Shown: one piece after another, positions 28,240-38,144 of the stretch
Position numbering within the stretch: the stretch's first letter is position 1
Layout: every line of letters starts with the position of its first letter
Program-made: the position numbers and the translations under genes
NCBI RefSeq assembly: GCF_013004375.1
Contig: NZ_JABERI010000040.1
Span: 62,001 to 126,000 of the forward strand
From: Acinetobacter terrae
Lineage (GTDB): Bacteria; Pseudomonadota; Gammaproteobacteria; Pseudomonadales; Moraxellaceae
Reading direction: 5' to 3'
DNA length: 64,000 nt
Notes under the pieces: model-generated
Told to the model about the DNA's origin: nothing
Database searches by the model: none
What the model saw: only the letters and a program-made list of their open reading frames with translations

Positions 28240-28476
28240 TTAACCTAGTTTCTTAGAAACATAGTCAATCGCTGATTGAACAGTTGTGATTTCGTTAGAA
28301 TCTTCATCAGGGATAGTGATGTCAAAATCATTTTCGAAAGACATAACAAGCTCAACTAAGTCCAAAGAGTCAGCACCTAAGTCATCCATAAAAGATGCTT
28401 CGTTTTTAATCTCTTCAGCTTTAAGACCAAGTTGTTCTGCAACCGCTTGTTTGATACGTAGTTCGATATCGCTCAC
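28240..28476 (-). CDS. acpP: Acyl carrier protein
   Basis: The 78-residue acidic protein carries growing acyl chains in fatty acid synthesis. Ser37 in [13 protein letters not shown] receives the phosphopantetheine arm. The start is GTG at 28476: an in-frame ATG 15 bases earlier overlaps the AGGAGA ribosome site, which stands six bases ahead of the GTG, and 78 residues is the normal length. It is the last gene of the fabD-fabG-acpP series and is closed by a terminator; fabF is not next to it. Confidence 0.96.
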   Translation of the reverse strand: MSDIELRIKQAVAEQLGLKAEEIKNEASFMDDLGADSLDLVELVMSFENDFDITIPDEDSNEITTVQSAIDYVSKKLG

Positions 28477-28562
28477 AGGAATTCTCCTCATTGCTTGTGG
28501 CGTTTTTAATGCCGTTAGTTTAATTGAATATCTAATTTTTTGAAAGTTTATACATCAGCTAA

Positions 28563-29297
28563 TTAGCTCATGTACAAACCACCATTCACATGTAAAACAG
28601 TACCAGTGATATAACTTGCCTTCTCGCTAGCCAGAAAGCTCACTGCATTTGCGATATCTTGTGGATCACCTAAACGGTTCAATGCCACTTGTTCACTCAT
28701 TTTCTTGCGAATTTCTTCACTTAACTGTTCTGTCATTTCTGTTGCAATAAAACCTGGTGCAACAGCATTCACCGTAATTTGGCGACTACCCATTTCTTTT
28801 GCAAGGCTACGACCAAACGCTTCTATGCCTGCTTTTGCGGCAGAATAGTTAGCTTGTCCCGGATTTGCAAAGTGGGCAACAACAGAACTGATATTAATAA
28901 TGCGTCCAAAACGTGCTTTGGTCATGCCTTTTAAAACACGCTTAGATAGACGATATACGGCTTTCAGATGAATATTGAGAATATCATCCCAGTCATCTTC
29001 AGACATACGTAGTAACAAATTATCTTTGGTAATTCCAGCATTGTTCACAAGTGCAAGAACAGGACCATATTTTTGTTCAATATCTGTAACCAAAGCATCA
29101 ATGGCAGTCGCATCACGTACATCAAGTACTGCACCCGCACCATTTTCAGCAAAGTCTGCAGATAATTTTTCTGCGCCTGCTTCGGAAGTTGCCGTACCAA
29201 CGACAAAATAACCGTCTTGAATGAGTTGCTGAGCGATGGCTGCTCCAATCCCTCTGCTCGCACCTGTTACCAATGCGACTTTACGTTCTTGTGTCAT
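28563..29297 (-). CDS. fabG: 3-oxoacyl-[acyl-carrier-protein] reductase
   Basis: The 244-residue short-chain dehydrogenase reduces beta-ketoacyl-ACP with NADPH. The nucleotide site GASRGIGAAIAQ, the NNAG motif and the catalytic Ser/Tyr/Lys (NISSVV and YSAAKAG) are all present, and the C-terminal VLHVNGGLYMS end is typical. The start overlaps the fabD stop by four bases. Confidence 0.97.
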   Translation of the reverse strand: MTQERKVALVTGASRGIGAAIAQQLIQDGYFVVGTATSEAGAEKLSADFAENGAGAVLDVRDATAIDALVTDIEQKYGPVLALVNNAGITKDNLLLRMSEDDWDDILNIHLKAVYRLSKRVLKGMTKARFGRIINISSVVAHFANPGQANYSAAKAGIEAFGRSLAKEMGSRQITVNAVAPGFIATEMTEQLSEEIRKKMSEQVALNRLGDPQDIANAVSFLASEKASYITGTVLHVNGGLYMS

Positions 29298-30280
29298 GCA
29301 ATTTTCCCTTCAGCCACTAAAATGGCATTTAGTGCATCTTCCAAACGACTTTTACTGTCGAGCGGAAATGCTTTTTCGATATTTGGTAAACGCTTAGCAA
29401 GATTGGCAAGGACATTACCCGGACCACACTCAACCACATATTGCACACCTTGATCTTGCAGGTATTGCATGGTCTTGGTCCACTGCACAGATTGATACAA
29501 TTGTGCAGTCAATGCCTGACGAACTCCTGCCACATCAGTTGCGATTTCCGCGTTGACATTTTGTATTACAGGAAGGCCGGGTAGCTCAATGGCAGTTTGT
29601 TCCAAAGCTGCTGCAAACTTTTCAGCCGCAGGTTTCATCAACGAACAATGTGATGGAACAGAGACCGGTAATGCAATCGCTTTACCTGATTGTTCTTTTG
29701 CTGCAGCCATTACCGCTTCTACAGCTTCTTTATCACCGGCAATAACCACTTGACCTTGTGCATTGTAATTTGCGGCTTCTACTGAACCGTTCGCTTGTGC
29801 ATTGACTTGCTCACAAAGCTCAATCACTTTGGCATCTTCCAGACCTAAAATAGCCGCCATTGCGCCCTGTCCTTGAGGAACAGCTTCTTGCATGAGTTTG
29901 CCACGCAAATTCACCAGTCTCACTGCATCACCAAGGCTCATCGCCCCTGCAGCAACCAGTGCGCTGTATTCACCCAGTGAGTGACCTGCGAGATATTTTG
30001 GTGCAACACCACCCAATTCTAACCACACGCGCCATAAGGCGATACTTGCAGTCAGCAATACAGGCTGTGTAAATTCTGTTTGGTTTAACCCTTCACCACT
30101 TTGAGCAATGTGCCATAAATCAAAACCAATCGCTTCTGAAGCTTCAGCAAAAGTTTCTTGCACACCACTAAACTGTTCTGCAAGTTCAGCCAACATGCCA
30201 ACTTTTTGTGAACCTTGACCAGGAAAAACAAATGCAGTTTTTGTCGCTTGAGCTGCTTGATCGAGTCGTTTAGCAGACAT
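29294..30280 (-). CDS. fabD: Malonyl-CoA--acyl carrier protein transacylase
   Basis: This 328-residue enzyme moves malonyl from CoA to ACP. The conserved FPGQGSQKVGML near residue 18, the nucleophile Ser in AGHSLGEYSALVAAG near residue 107 and the later His in VPSHCSLM are visible. An AAGGAT ribosome site lies eight bases before the ATG. It heads the fabD-fabG-acpP unit; plsX and fabH, often next to it, are absent. Confidence 0.97.
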   Translation of the reverse strand: MSAKRLDQAAQATKTAFVFPGQGSQKVGMLAELAEQFSGVQETFAEASEAIGFDLWHIAQSGEGLNQTEFTQPVLLTASIALWRVWLELGGVAPKYLAGHSLGEYSALVAAGAMSLGDAVRLVNLRGKLMQEAVPQGQGAMAAILGLEDAKVIELCEQVNAQANGSVEAANYNAQGQVVIAGDKEAVEAVMAAAKEQSGKAIALPVSVPSHCSLMKPAAEKFAAALEQTAIELPGLPVIQNVNAEIATDVAGVRQALTAQLYQSVQWTKTMQYLQDQGVQYVVECGPGNVLANLAKRLPNIEKAFPLDSKSRLEDALNAILVAEGKIA

Positions 30281-30380
30281 ATAAAAATCCTTTCATGAGT
30301 CTAAGCTCGTTTACGAAGCGAAATTTAACACTTAATTTTTGTTTTGGTAATTGCCAAATACAACAAAAAATGGCGACAAA

Positions 30381-30408
30381 AAAAGGGAGCTTACGCTCCC
30401 ATTTTTTC
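30381..30408. terminator. Terminator between rpmF and fabD
   Basis: GGGAGC / GCTCCC with a four-base loop is flanked by A and T runs. It separates yceD-rpmF from fabD on the minus strand. Confidence 0.85.
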
Positions 30409-30438
30409 TACTAAGCTTGACGCTTAATACATCGAAAA

Positions 30439-30621
30439 TTATTCAGCAGATGCTTTAGCGAATAATTGACGACCACGGTAGAAACCATCTTTAGTTACAT
30501 GGTGACGACGGTGAGTCTCACCTGTAGTTTGGTCTACAGTTAATGCATTCTCGGTTAAAGCGTCATGTGAACGGCGCATGTCACGGCGAGAGCGACTTTT
30601 ACGGTTTTGCTGAACGGCCAT
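30439..30621 (-). CDS. rpmF: 50S ribosomal protein L32
   Basis: The 60-residue basic protein begins [22 protein letters not shown], the standard bL32 start. It lacks the Cys pairs of the zinc-binding form. The start is preceded by AAGGAG. It lies 77 bp after yceD in the usual order. Confidence 0.97.
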   Translation of the reverse strand: MAVQQNRKSRSRRDMRRSHDALTENALTVDQTTGETHRRHHVTKDGFYRGRQLFAKASAE

Positions 30622-30698
30622 GATGGCTCCTTACAAAGATCGAAAAAATGGATCAGAACAAATTCAGTTGTCTTATACTTTACAGTATAACACAAAAA

Positions 30699-31256
30699 TT
30701 AGTTAAGTTTACCCTTCAAACCTGCCAAAACATCAAACGGATTATCCCGTTTTTCTTCGACAATGTCTTCATCGGCGGGTTGATGCTTATGCACACAAAC
30801 GTCATGCTTGGGAGACAAGGGCATCAACAATAACAATTCATCTTCTATCAACGCGAGTAAATCAGCCGACGCAGGCGCATCAATGCTACCTTTAGTCGTT
30901 GCTTCACTTTCACCAAAGACGATGAAATCAGCATCCTCATCCAAGCGCTCTATCAGTGATTCATCATCTATAAGCGCTAAATGGAAATCTGAAACAAGAT
31001 CAATTTCAACGGTCTGCAGACAACGCTGACATTCCATTGGGACTTTTGTTTCAACATGACCATCTAACCATACGATACGATGATACGCATCCATTGATAG
31101 CTTACAGTCTATGTTAATCAATTGATCATCAATTGATCCAACAGCTTCACGGGAAATGCGAACAAAGCGAGACAATGGCAGGGTACCTGACCATGTAAAG
31201 CCTTGTTCAGCCCATTTAAACGGCTCAATCTGTGCCGGAAAGGTATTTGCTGACAT
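30699..31256 (-). CDS. yceD: YceD/DUF177 family protein
   Basis: The 185-residue acidic protein belongs to the DUF177 family found next to rpmF and linked to 23S rRNA accumulation. The conserved core PMECQRCL near residue 75 and a C-terminal stretch ending NPFDVLAGLKGKLN are typical. It is the first gene of the yceD-rpmF unit and is divergent from the epmC-like gene. Confidence 0.9.
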   Translation of the reverse strand: MSANTFPAQIEPFKWAEQGFTWSGTLPLSRFVRISREAVGSIDDQLINIDCKLSMDAYHRIVWLDGHVETKVPMECQRCLQTVEIDLVSDFHLALIDDESLIERLDEDADFIVFGESEATTKGSIDAPASADLLALIEDELLLLMPLSPKHDVCVHKHQPADEDIVEEKRDNPFDVLAGLKGKLN

Positions 31257-31353
31257 AATTAAGGCGGCAATTCTACAAATTCATCGGTACTCTGTCAAAG
31301 ATTAAGATACAATTTTGTACTTATTTAGACAGATCATTTGGGTAATACAAGTT

Positions 31354-32016
31354 ATGCATCAGTTGCAGCCGCAACCTGAAGTCACCACTTCATTACGGTT
31401 AACCACTCATTCAACCTCAAATTCTGCTGTTTATCTAGACCATGTGCAACTCTCACCTTGGGCTAATTTGCAAACAGAAGTTCAACAAGTAGATTGGCTT
31501 ATACTACACTTTAATCACTGGTTTTCCCACCTAAATGTGACGCTTGTTCGTGGTGATTTTGAACCTGAATATTTTCCAGCGACTAAAGATACCCCTGCCC
31601 GCATTCAGTTTGCGCATGGTTTCTTTAATAGCGCGTTGCATGAAATCAGTCACTGGAGCATCGCTGGCGACAAAAGACGCTTATTGGCAGATTTAGGTTA
31701 CTGGTATGCACCGGATGGTAGAACTGCTGAACAACAAGCCTTATTTGAACAGGTGGAAATTAAACCGCAAGCCATTGAATGGTTGTTTTCTAAAGCATTT
31801 GCTCGAAAATTCCGCGTATCTTTGGATAATTTAACTGGCGATGGCGGTGATGGGGCAACTTTCAAAGACAATGTTTATGCTCAAGTTCAGCAATATTTTA
31901 AGGGTGAAGCCAAACTTCCTCGCGATGCTGCACACTTTATTCAATGTATCTGTGCCTGCACGCGAAGTGGCAAAACATTACAAAGTGATGAGTTTCAACG
32001 TGAAATGTTAGACTGA
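31354..32016 (+). CDS. epmC: Elongation factor P hydroxylase, EpmC/YfcM type
   Basis: The 220-residue protein matches EpmC, which hydroxylates the modified Lys of EF-P in some gammaproteobacteria. The metal-binding HEISHW motif, then GYWYAPDGRTAEQQALFE, are the family hallmarks. The frame is open 13 codons further with TTG, but the ATG at 31354 (MHQLQPQPE) is preferred. An N-terminal part of about 35 residues goes beyond the E. coli length. epmA and epmB are not in the window. Confidence 0.88.
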   Translation: MHQLQPQPEVTTSLRLTTHSTSNSAVYLDHVQLSPWANLQTEVQQVDWLILHFNHWFSHLNVTLVRGDFEPEYFPATKDTPARIQFAHGFFNSALHEISHWSIAGDKRRLLADLGYWYAPDGRTAEQQALFEQVEIKPQAIEWLFSKAFARKFRVSLDNLTGDGGDGATFKDNVYAQVQQYFKGEAKLPRDAAHFIQCICACTRSGKTLQSDEFQREMLD

Positions 32017-32100
32017 ATTACACAAACTCATCAAAACCTGATTGCAAGACTTTGTAAACTCAACAGATAATGTCTAAAAATAAATCGGGAGATAATAAAT

Positions 32101-32718
32101 ATGCTTCATTTAAGAGTACATCCTGATAATCCCCAACCGCGTTTGATCAGTCAGGCAGTAGAACGTATCCGTGCAGGTGATGTAGTGGTCTACCCGACCG
32201 ATGCTGCGTATGCGATTGGCTGCCAAATCGGAAATAAAAATGCCATGGAGCGTATTTCACAAATTCGTGGCCTGGGTCCAAAACACCAATATGCCATTAT
32301 CTGTTCCGATTTATCTGATATTGCCACCTATGCCAAAGTGGACAATGCCATGTATCGTTTATTGAAAAACAATACCCCGGCAGTGACCACCTTTATTTTA
32401 CCGGCGACCAGCGAAGTACCTAAACGCTTGATGCATCCAAAAAAGAAAACCATTGGACTGCGTATTCCGAGTAACCCGATTTGTCGAATGTTACTTAAGG
32501 AATTGGGCGAGCCACTTTTAACCAGTACGCTGATTCTTCCCAATCATACAGATCCTTTAGATGATCCTTATGATATTGAAATGGAGTTGGAAAAACGTAT
32601 TGATGTGTTTATTGATGGGGGTCTAGGTATTTTAAACACCACCAGTATTGTGGATTTATCCGGTGATCACCCTGAAGTGATTCGTCGTGGTGTTGGAGAT
32701 GTAAGCGCTTTTGAATAA
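32101..32718 (+). CDS. yciO: Sua5/YciO/YrdC family protein
   Basis: The 205-residue protein has the YrdC/Sua5 fold, with IRAGDVVVYPTDAAYAIGC near residue 25 and the C-terminal STSIVDLSG-like segment TTSIVDLSGDHPEVIRRG. Its length and the LDDPYDI region place it with YciO rather than with TsaC/Sua5, which carries out threonylcarbamoyl-AMP synthesis. YciO can bind RNA and nucleotides and its role is not settled. Confidence 0.85.
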   Translation: MLHLRVHPDNPQPRLISQAVERIRAGDVVVYPTDAAYAIGCQIGNKNAMERISQIRGLGPKHQYAIICSDLSDIATYAKVDNAMYRLLKNNTPAVTTFILPATSEVPKRLMHPKKKTIGLRIPSNPICRMLLKELGEPLLTSTLILPNHTDPLDDPYDIEMELEKRIDVFIDGGLGILNTTSIVDLSGDHPEVIRRGVGDVSAFE

Positions 32719-32736
32719 GCGCTTTATTCAACTTCC

Positions 32737-33039
32737 ATGAAAAGAATAAATAAAGATGTTGAGAAAGATGAAATTGACTTATTTCAGGTGTTACTCAATA
32801 TCGATCAATTTCCCGAAGACGATACCATTTATGTTGAGCGCCCTTGGACACTGGAATCTGAAGCCCAGGTCATCCATATAAAGGATAAGGCTACCCCCAC
32901 TGTTCACCTTGAAAATAAAGTTTATACGTACTTTCTTGATATTTATTTAGTAGATGAATTAGTGGCTCAATTTGCGAATCAAAATTTATGCATCCGAGAT
33001 ACATACCAACGTATCGTTGAGTTTGCGATGAATACTTAG
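32737..33039 (+). CDS. Small acidic protein of unknown function
   Basis: The 100-residue protein reads MKRINKDVEKDEIDLFQVLLN with a central stretch VYTYFLDIYLVDELVAQFA and no membrane helix or Cys-rich motif. It starts 18 bp after the yciO stop, so it may be co-transcribed. I do not recognise a family. The ATG lacks a strong ribosome site. Confidence 0.65.
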   Translation: MKRINKDVEKDEIDLFQVLLNIDQFPEDDTIYVERPWTLESEAQVIHIKDKATPTVHLENKVYTYFLDIYLVDELVAQFANQNLCIRDTYQRIVEFAMNT

Positions 33040-33064
33040 CAACTGAAATAAGTCCATCGCTTAC

Positions 33065-33793
33065 TTATTTATATAAATCGATAAAGTCTTTTAATCGCAT
33101 CTTTTGTTGCCCATTTTGATCAAAATTATCTGCTTTTAACCAAGCCAGATATGCTTTCTGAAGATTGCCCCATTCTTCATCTAAAATTGAAAACCATGCC
33201 GTATTGCGATTTCGACCTTTTGCTATACGGTGTTGACGAAAGGTTCCTTCATACTGAAATCCAAAACGTAAAGCTGCACGTTTTGAAGGTTGATTCAATT
33301 CATCACATTTCCACTCCACACGTCGAAAACCCTGCTCAAAACACGCTTTCAATAACAGATAAACCACTTCAGTTGATGCCGTAGACTGCTTTATTTGATG
33401 AGAAAAATAAACATTTCCAATTTCGATGACATGATCCGCAGGACATTGATTAATTAAACCCACCCATCCCACCAGAGTGTGGTTCACTTCAATTAAATAA
33501 TGTGTTGTTCCATTAAAACCAAAATGACTCCTTAAAGCACTTCGTAACTCCTCTTCAGTTTCAAAACCTGAATAAGGTAAATAGGTCCAGCAACTGCGAT
33601 CCACTTCCGTTTTTACACAGTGCCAAATTTGCTTAAAATGCTCTTCACTCAGTGTGGTTGCAGACAAATCATGTAATGTGACACTGTTTCCATATAGATT
33701 TTCTGCTAAAAGATGTACTGCTAAAGGATTGGATATTGGCATCCCAATGATTTGACCATATTCATTTTCTTGTACTTTTTGATAATTTTTCAT
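33065..33793 (-). CDS. GNAT family N-acetyltransferase
   Basis: The 242-residue protein resembles the RimJ/RimL-type acetyltransferases: a long N-terminal part, then HYLIEVNHTLVGWVGLI, IEIGNVYFS (beta-strand 4) and the LLLKACFEQGFRRVEWKCDELNQPSKRAALRFGFQYEGTFR region, which is the typical last half with acetyl-CoA site and Asn/Ser pair. The substrate is unknown. The gene is single and is followed upstream by a 296-bp AT-rich gap before scpA. Confidence 0.85.
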   Translation of the reverse strand: MKNYQKVQENEYGQIIGMPISNPLAVHLLAENLYGNSVTLHDLSATTLSEEHFKQIWHCVKTEVDRSCWTYLPYSGFETEEELRSALRSHFGFNGTTHYLIEVNHTLVGWVGLINQCPADHVIEIGNVYFSHQIKQSTASTEVVYLLLKACFEQGFRRVEWKCDELNQPSKRAALRFGFQYEGTFRQHRIAKGRNRNTAWFSILDEEWGNLQKAYLAWLKADNFDQNGQQKMRLKDFIDLYK

Positions 33794-34089
33794 AGCTGAT
33801 CACAAAGTATTTTCTTGATTTTATATTGCTTAAAAAACCTCCTTTCCGCCAGTAAAAAATATATATCTAACAATGACATCATGTGTGTTTTTTTCACTTA
33901 GATAAAAATTCCCTATTTATTTTAGGTTTTTTTGTCATTTGTTAGCTTTTGTAATTTATTTGAACTCCGTTTTCCTTTAGACTACGCAGATTAATTATGT
34001 GCTTTTTCTCATCACCCAGCACCTATACTGACCGCTGATCTGAAATAGCATCTTCATGCCTTTGAAAATTCGCGTGGCCTATAACTGTA

Positions 34090-34884
34090 ATGAATCAACC
34101 GATCCATAATCCTATGGAGCAAGCTTCACCCATCCGCGTTATGGATGAGTGGCAAGAATCAATTCCAGAGGATTTGTATATTCCTCCTGCTGCATTTGAA
34201 ATTCTTTTAGAGCATTTCGAAGGACCACTCGACTTCCTGATTTACCTGATTCAAAAAAGCGGTTTTGACTTATTACAACTTGATATTGCCCCAATTGCGG
34301 CCCAGTATTTATCGTACATGGATGCAATGAAGTCACTCAATATTGAATTAACAGCGGATTATATGGTGATGGCGGCTTTATTGGCCGATCTTAAATCACG
34401 CTTATTGCTTCCAAAAGCAAATACATCCATTGTTATTGAAAAAGATCCAAAACAACAACTGATTGATCGTCTAGAAACTTATTTACGTGTAAAACAAGCG
34501 GCTGAACGTTTGGGCCAAATGCCAGTTCTAGAACGCGATACCTTCCCAACCAATGTCAGTTTGGGTCATATTGCACAAAACAACCAAGGCTATGATATTA
34601 GCCTTTTACGTGATGCCTTATTTTGCGTGTTCAATCGACCAGAACCGGTTACCCATCAAATTCAACAAGAACCCGTACTGCTAGAAGAACGCATTGCTTT
34701 TATTCAAAGCCGCTTACAGTCAGGTGAAATCCTGCATTTCGAAGCCTTGCTGAAACCGAGTCAAGGGCGTATGGGTATGGTGGTTACCTTTATGGCCATT
34801 TTAGAACTTACACGCCAACAAAAAGTGAATATTATTGCGACAGGTATTGAAGCACCACTTGCGATTCAAGGAGTACAAGCATGA
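34090..34884 (+). CDS. scpA: Segregation and condensation protein A
   Basis: The 264-residue kleisin subunit of the SMC-ScpAB condensin. The N-terminal FEGPLDFLIYLIQKSGFDLLQLDIAPIAAQYL segment (about 38-70) and the C-terminal winged helix (GRMGMVVTFMAILELTRQQKV) that binds the SMC head are conserved. The first ATG has no clear ribosome site, and a later in-frame Met is possible, so the start is uncertain by 8 to 18 codons. It overlaps scpB by four bases. Confidence 0.94.
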   Translation: MNQPIHNPMEQASPIRVMDEWQESIPEDLYIPPAAFEILLEHFEGPLDFLIYLIQKSGFDLLQLDIAPIAAQYLSYMDAMKSLNIELTADYMVMAALLADLKSRLLLPKANTSIVIEKDPKQQLIDRLETYLRVKQAAERLGQMPVLERDTFPTNVSLGHIAQNNQGYDISLLRDALFCVFNRPEPVTHQIQQEPVLLEERIAFIQSRLQSGEILHFEALLKPSQGRMGMVVTFMAILELTRQQKVNIIATGIEAPLAIQGVQA

Positions 34885-35471
34885 TAAATGATCAAGCGAT
34901 ACCTCTATCTGTTGCGGATAACCAACACGAAGTTTTGATGCAACTGGAAGCAATTATTTTTGCCAGTGAAGCAGCAGTTTCGCTTGCACGTTTAAAAGAA
35001 GCGTTCCAAAATCAATATACCAAACCAGAATTGCGTCAATTCTTACAACAGCTTGCTATGCTACAACATGGCAGATCGATCGAACTGGTGGAAACAGCAC
35101 AAGGTTTCCGTTTTCAGGTTCGTGCTAAATATCGCAATATCATTACCCAGGTTTGGCCAGAGCGACCAACTCGCTTATCGCCAACCCTGCTCGAAACCAT
35201 TGCTGTGATTGCTTACCATCAACCAGTAACACGAGCAGATATTGAACAGATTCGTGGGGTTTCAAACAATAGTCAAATACTAAGATCTTTGTTTGACTGG
35301 AACTGGATTAAAGAGTCCGGATTCAGAGAACTCCCTGGAAGACCCGCGTTGTTAGTTACAACGCCACAATTTTTAAATGCATTTGGCCTGTCTTCACTGG
35401 GTCAATTGCCTCCCCTGCAGGATGCCAAGGAAGCTTTTATGGCCCTCGATGCTCACGCACCGAAGTCATAG
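34881..35471 (+). CDS. scpB: Segregation and condensation protein B
   Basis: The 196-residue protein has two winged-helix domains (about 15-90 and 95-180). The stretch PTRLSPTLLETIAVIAYHQPVTRADIEQIRGV and GRPALLVTTPQFLNAFGL are the family signatures. It bridges the ScpA-SMC complex and follows scpA with an ATGA overlap. Confidence 0.96.
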   Translation: MINDQAIPLSVADNQHEVLMQLEAIIFASEAAVSLARLKEAFQNQYTKPELRQFLQQLAMLQHGRSIELVETAQGFRFQVRAKYRNIITQVWPERPTRLSPTLLETIAVIAYHQPVTRADIEQIRGVSNNSQILRSLFDWNWIKESGFRELPGRPALLVTTPQFLNAFGLSSLGQLPPLQDAKEAFMALDAHAPKS

Positions 35472-35512
35472 ATAGGTGAACTGTTGATGATAATTTCTAA
35501 GGTTATGCTGTC

Positions 35513-36655
35513 ATGAGTGAAAAATTACAAAAGGTGCTTGCACGCGTTGGTTTGGGTTCTCGCCGTTATATGGAAGAAGTCATTGCCGCTGGTCGTGTAA
35601 GTATCAACGGACGTGTTGCCCAAGTGGGTGAACGCATTGAACCAGGTGATGAGCTTCGCATCGATGGTCGTAAAGTCCAATTCCAGATTGAAGACGAAAT
35701 TCGTCGTCGTGTGATTATTTATTATAAGCCTGAAGGCGAAATTTGCTCACGCAGCGACCCTGAAAACCGTCCAACCGTATTTGAACAATTGCCGTCTATT
35801 CCGGGCGATCGTTGGGTGATGGTCGGTCGTCTGGACATTAACTCGACTGGTCTGTTATTGTTCACAAACGATGGTGAATTGGCAAACCGCTTGATGCACC
35901 CTTCAAACGAAATTGAGCGTGAATACGCGGTTCGTGTTATGGGTGAAGTAACGCCACAACTCAAAAAGAACATGACTGAAGGTGTTGTTCTGGATGATGG
36001 TCCGGCAAAATTTGAATCATTCTCTGAAATTGGTGGTGAAGGGATTAACCGCTGGTATCAAGTGGTTGTAAAAGAAGGTCGTAACCGCGAAGTTCGTCGT
36101 ATTTTCGAATCGCAAGGTCTTAAAGTCAGCCGCTTGCTTCGTACCCGTTATGGCACTGTAATTCTACCTCGCGAACTTCGTACGGGTCGTTGGATTGAGC
36201 TTGACAAAGGTGATATCGATAACTTGACTAAATCTGTTGAGTTGAAACCACGTCAAGGTACTGGCTTGTTTGGTATGGCAAAACGTCGTAACGAACGTAT
36301 GCAAGAAAAACCAATGGCTGCACGTCGTGGTGGTTATTTACGTCAGCAACGTCGTGATAATGAAGGTGAAGCTCAACCGGAACAGCGTCGTGACCAACGT
36401 CAAGCCAGTCCTGAAAATGGCCGTGCTGATAACCGCAGCGACAACCGTTTCAATAATCGTCCTGTTCGTACAGAAGGCACTAGCGATAACCGTTTTAACA
36501 CTCGTAATGATCGTTCAGAACCGCGTGGCGATGATCGTGGTAACCGTGCGCCTACTGAGCGTAATGGCAATACGTTTGAAAACCAAAACCGCGCTACAGA
36601 TAAATTTGCACAACGTAAACCATTTGGTTTGAATAAAGGCTTTAAGAAATTTTAA
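35513..36655 (+). CDS. rluB: 23S rRNA pseudouridine(2605) synthase RluB, with long Arg-rich tail
   Basis: The 380-residue protein has an S4 RNA-binding domain (about 2-60) and an RsuA-family pseudouridine synthase domain (about 65-245) with catalytic Asp in GRLDINSTGLLLFTNDG. After about residue 250 comes a low-complexity tail with repeated R/N/D units (such as DNRSDNRFNNRP), likely disordered and RNA-binding. It is 41 bp after scpB, an arrangement common in gammaproteobacteria. Confidence 0.92.
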   Translation: MSEKLQKVLARVGLGSRRYMEEVIAAGRVSINGRVAQVGERIEPGDELRIDGRKVQFQIEDEIRRRVIIYYKPEGEICSRSDPENRPTVFEQLPSIPGDRWVMVGRLDINSTGLLLFTNDGELANRLMHPSNEIEREYAVRVMGEVTPQLKKNMTEGVVLDDGPAKFESFSEIGGEGINRWYQVVVKEGRNREVRRIFESQGLKVSRLLRTRYGTVILPRELRTGRWIELDKGDIDNLTKSVELKPRQGTGLFGMAKRRNERMQEKPMAARRGGYLRQQRRDNEGEAQPEQRRDQRQASPENGRADNRSDNRFNNRPVRTEGTSDNRFNTRNDRSEPRGDDRGNRAPTERNGNTFENQNRATDKFAQRKPFGLNKGFKKF

Positions 36656-36676
36656 TTCTTAAATGCTTTTAAAAGG

Positions 36677-36704
36677 AAAGCCACTCAAATGAGTGGCTTT
36701 TTTT
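36677..36704 (+). terminator. Terminator after rluB
   Basis: AAAGCCACTC / GAGTGGCTTT with a four-base loop followed by T residues. Confidence 0.92.
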
Positions 36705-36726
36705 CCTCTTCTAGAAAGAGAAAGCT

Positions 36727-37368
36727 TTAAAGCACTGGAATATCCATCCACTGTGCCTGAGGAAAATGTTTCGCCAAATACGCTTTTAAATAATCCGAAG
36801 TGTCTTTAGAAATAAGCTCATCTTGCGATTCATCATTTAAGTTATAAGCTAACGCATACAATTCTAACCCACGACTTTTCAAAGCTTCCAAGCTCAGCAA
36901 AGTATGATTAATACTGCCTAAACGTCCTGAACTGACCAAAATTACAGGAAATTTCTTTTCAGCCAGATAATCAATCGTCAGCAATTCTGTGGTTAAAGGC
37001 ACCATCAAACCACCTGCCCCTTCCAGTAAAACCACCTCATATTTATTAGCCAATTGTTGAGTCGCATCTGCAATTTTCTGAAAATCAATTTCACGACCAT
37101 CAATTTTGGTTGCTAAATGTGGCGAAGCCGGATAAGTAAAAATCTCAGGCATGGTCAGTTTAGTTTCATCTTCAGGAAACCAGCCCATCTGCATAATTTC
37201 GCGGTGCTGTTCAATATCTTCAGAAATATCAGTATTTCCGGTTTGTACCAACTTTTGGGTAATGGTTTTCTTGCCCTGTGCGTTCCATAACTTTGCCAGA
37301 TAACCCGTGGTATAGGTCTTGCCAATACCGGTATCAATACCACTGATAAAATAAACGGGTGCTGTCAT
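36727..37368 (-). CDS. bioD: ATP-dependent dethiobiotin synthetase
   Basis: The 213-residue enzyme closes the ureido ring of dethiobiotin. The P-loop [17 protein letters not shown] lies at the start and [11 protein letters not shown] near residue 115. The start at 37368 overlaps the bioC stop (ATGA) and has GGAG ahead; seven further codons are open but unlikely to be used. It is the last of the bioA-F-C-D set, with no clear terminator beyond. Confidence 0.95.
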   Translation of the reverse strand: MTAPVYFISGIDTGIGKTYTTGYLAKLWNAQGKKTITQKLVQTGNTDISEDIEQHREIMQMGWFPEDETKLTMPEIFTYPASPHLATKIDGREIDFQKIADATQQLANKYEVVLLEGAGGLMVPLTTELLTIDYLAEKKFPVILVSSGRLGSINHTLLSLEALKSRGLELYALAYNLNDESQDELISKDTSDYLKAYLAKHFPQAQWMDIPVL

Positions 37369-38138
37369 GGCTTGCTCCGTGCAATGCAATAAATAGGATG
37401 ATAACTCAGCTGATAATGGCGCTGACCACGCTGATCAAGTTCTGAAAATTGCTGATAATCTTGATAAAATTGCTGCAAAGACTGTTTGCTCCAACGATGC
37501 TGCGATGCTGTTGCAGTCACACCGGTAGCTTTTAAATGTTGCAGCACTTGTTTAGGATGTTGAAAAATTAAAGTTTCAATATTTTCTGAAAGATGCAGGA
37601 TTTCAAAATCCTGCTGCATCAACTTTTCCTGAATCTCTTCAAGACTAAGATAATCCAAACCCTGTCCAGTCAGTGCCTTAATTTCTTTTAAATTTTGCTG
37701 ACCAAACGTCGAGAAACAAAAATAGCCTTCATCAATTAATGCATCAGAACATTTTTTAAAGATAGCCTCTAAATCACAGATCCATTGCAAAGCTGAACTG
37801 GATGCAATCAGGTCAAGGGATTGTGGAAAATCTAGTTGTTCAATATCCCCAATCAGCCATTCTATTTTTTTAGATTTAGAAAAATGTTGTTGAACTTCTG
37901 GATACAGGTCATTTAAAAACAGTTGTTTGATTTGAAAATTTTGCATCAGCAAATGGCTTAAATTACCCGAACCACAACCGATTTCAAAAACACGATCTAA
38001 ACTGTTTTTGGATAAGTGTTCTTGCATCAACCCAATTAAATTCTGGCAAATCTGTTTTTGCACCACCGCATGTTGAGTATAACTTTGTGCTGCTTTCTCA
38101 AAACGCTGCGCGACTTGTGATTTATCAATATTCACCAT
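37365..38138 (-). CDS. bioC: Malonyl-[acyl-carrier-protein] O-methyltransferase
   Basis: The 257-residue SAM-dependent methyltransferase caps malonyl-ACP to begin pimeloyl synthesis. The SAM site [15 protein letters not shown] near residue 46 and the [10 protein letters not shown] segment near residue 112 match BioC. It is six bases after bioF and overlaps bioD. Confidence 0.94.
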   Translation of the reverse strand: MVNIDKSQVAQRFEKAAQSYTQHAVVQKQICQNLIGLMQEHLSKNSLDRVFEIGCGSGNLSHLLMQNFQIKQLFLNDLYPEVQQHFSKSKKIEWLIGDIEQLDFPQSLDLIASSSALQWICDLEAIFKKCSDALIDEGYFCFSTFGQQNLKEIKALTGQGLDYLSLEEIQEKLMQQDFEILHLSENIETLIFQHPKQVLQHLKATGVTATASQHRWSKQSLQQFYQDYQQFSELDQRGQRHYQLSYHPIYCIARSKP

Positions 38139-38144
38139 GCAAAC

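Noticed and set aside
28477..28491. ATG start for acpP five codons upstream
   Set aside because: It overlaps the AGGAGA ribosome site, and the resulting protein would exceed the ACP length.
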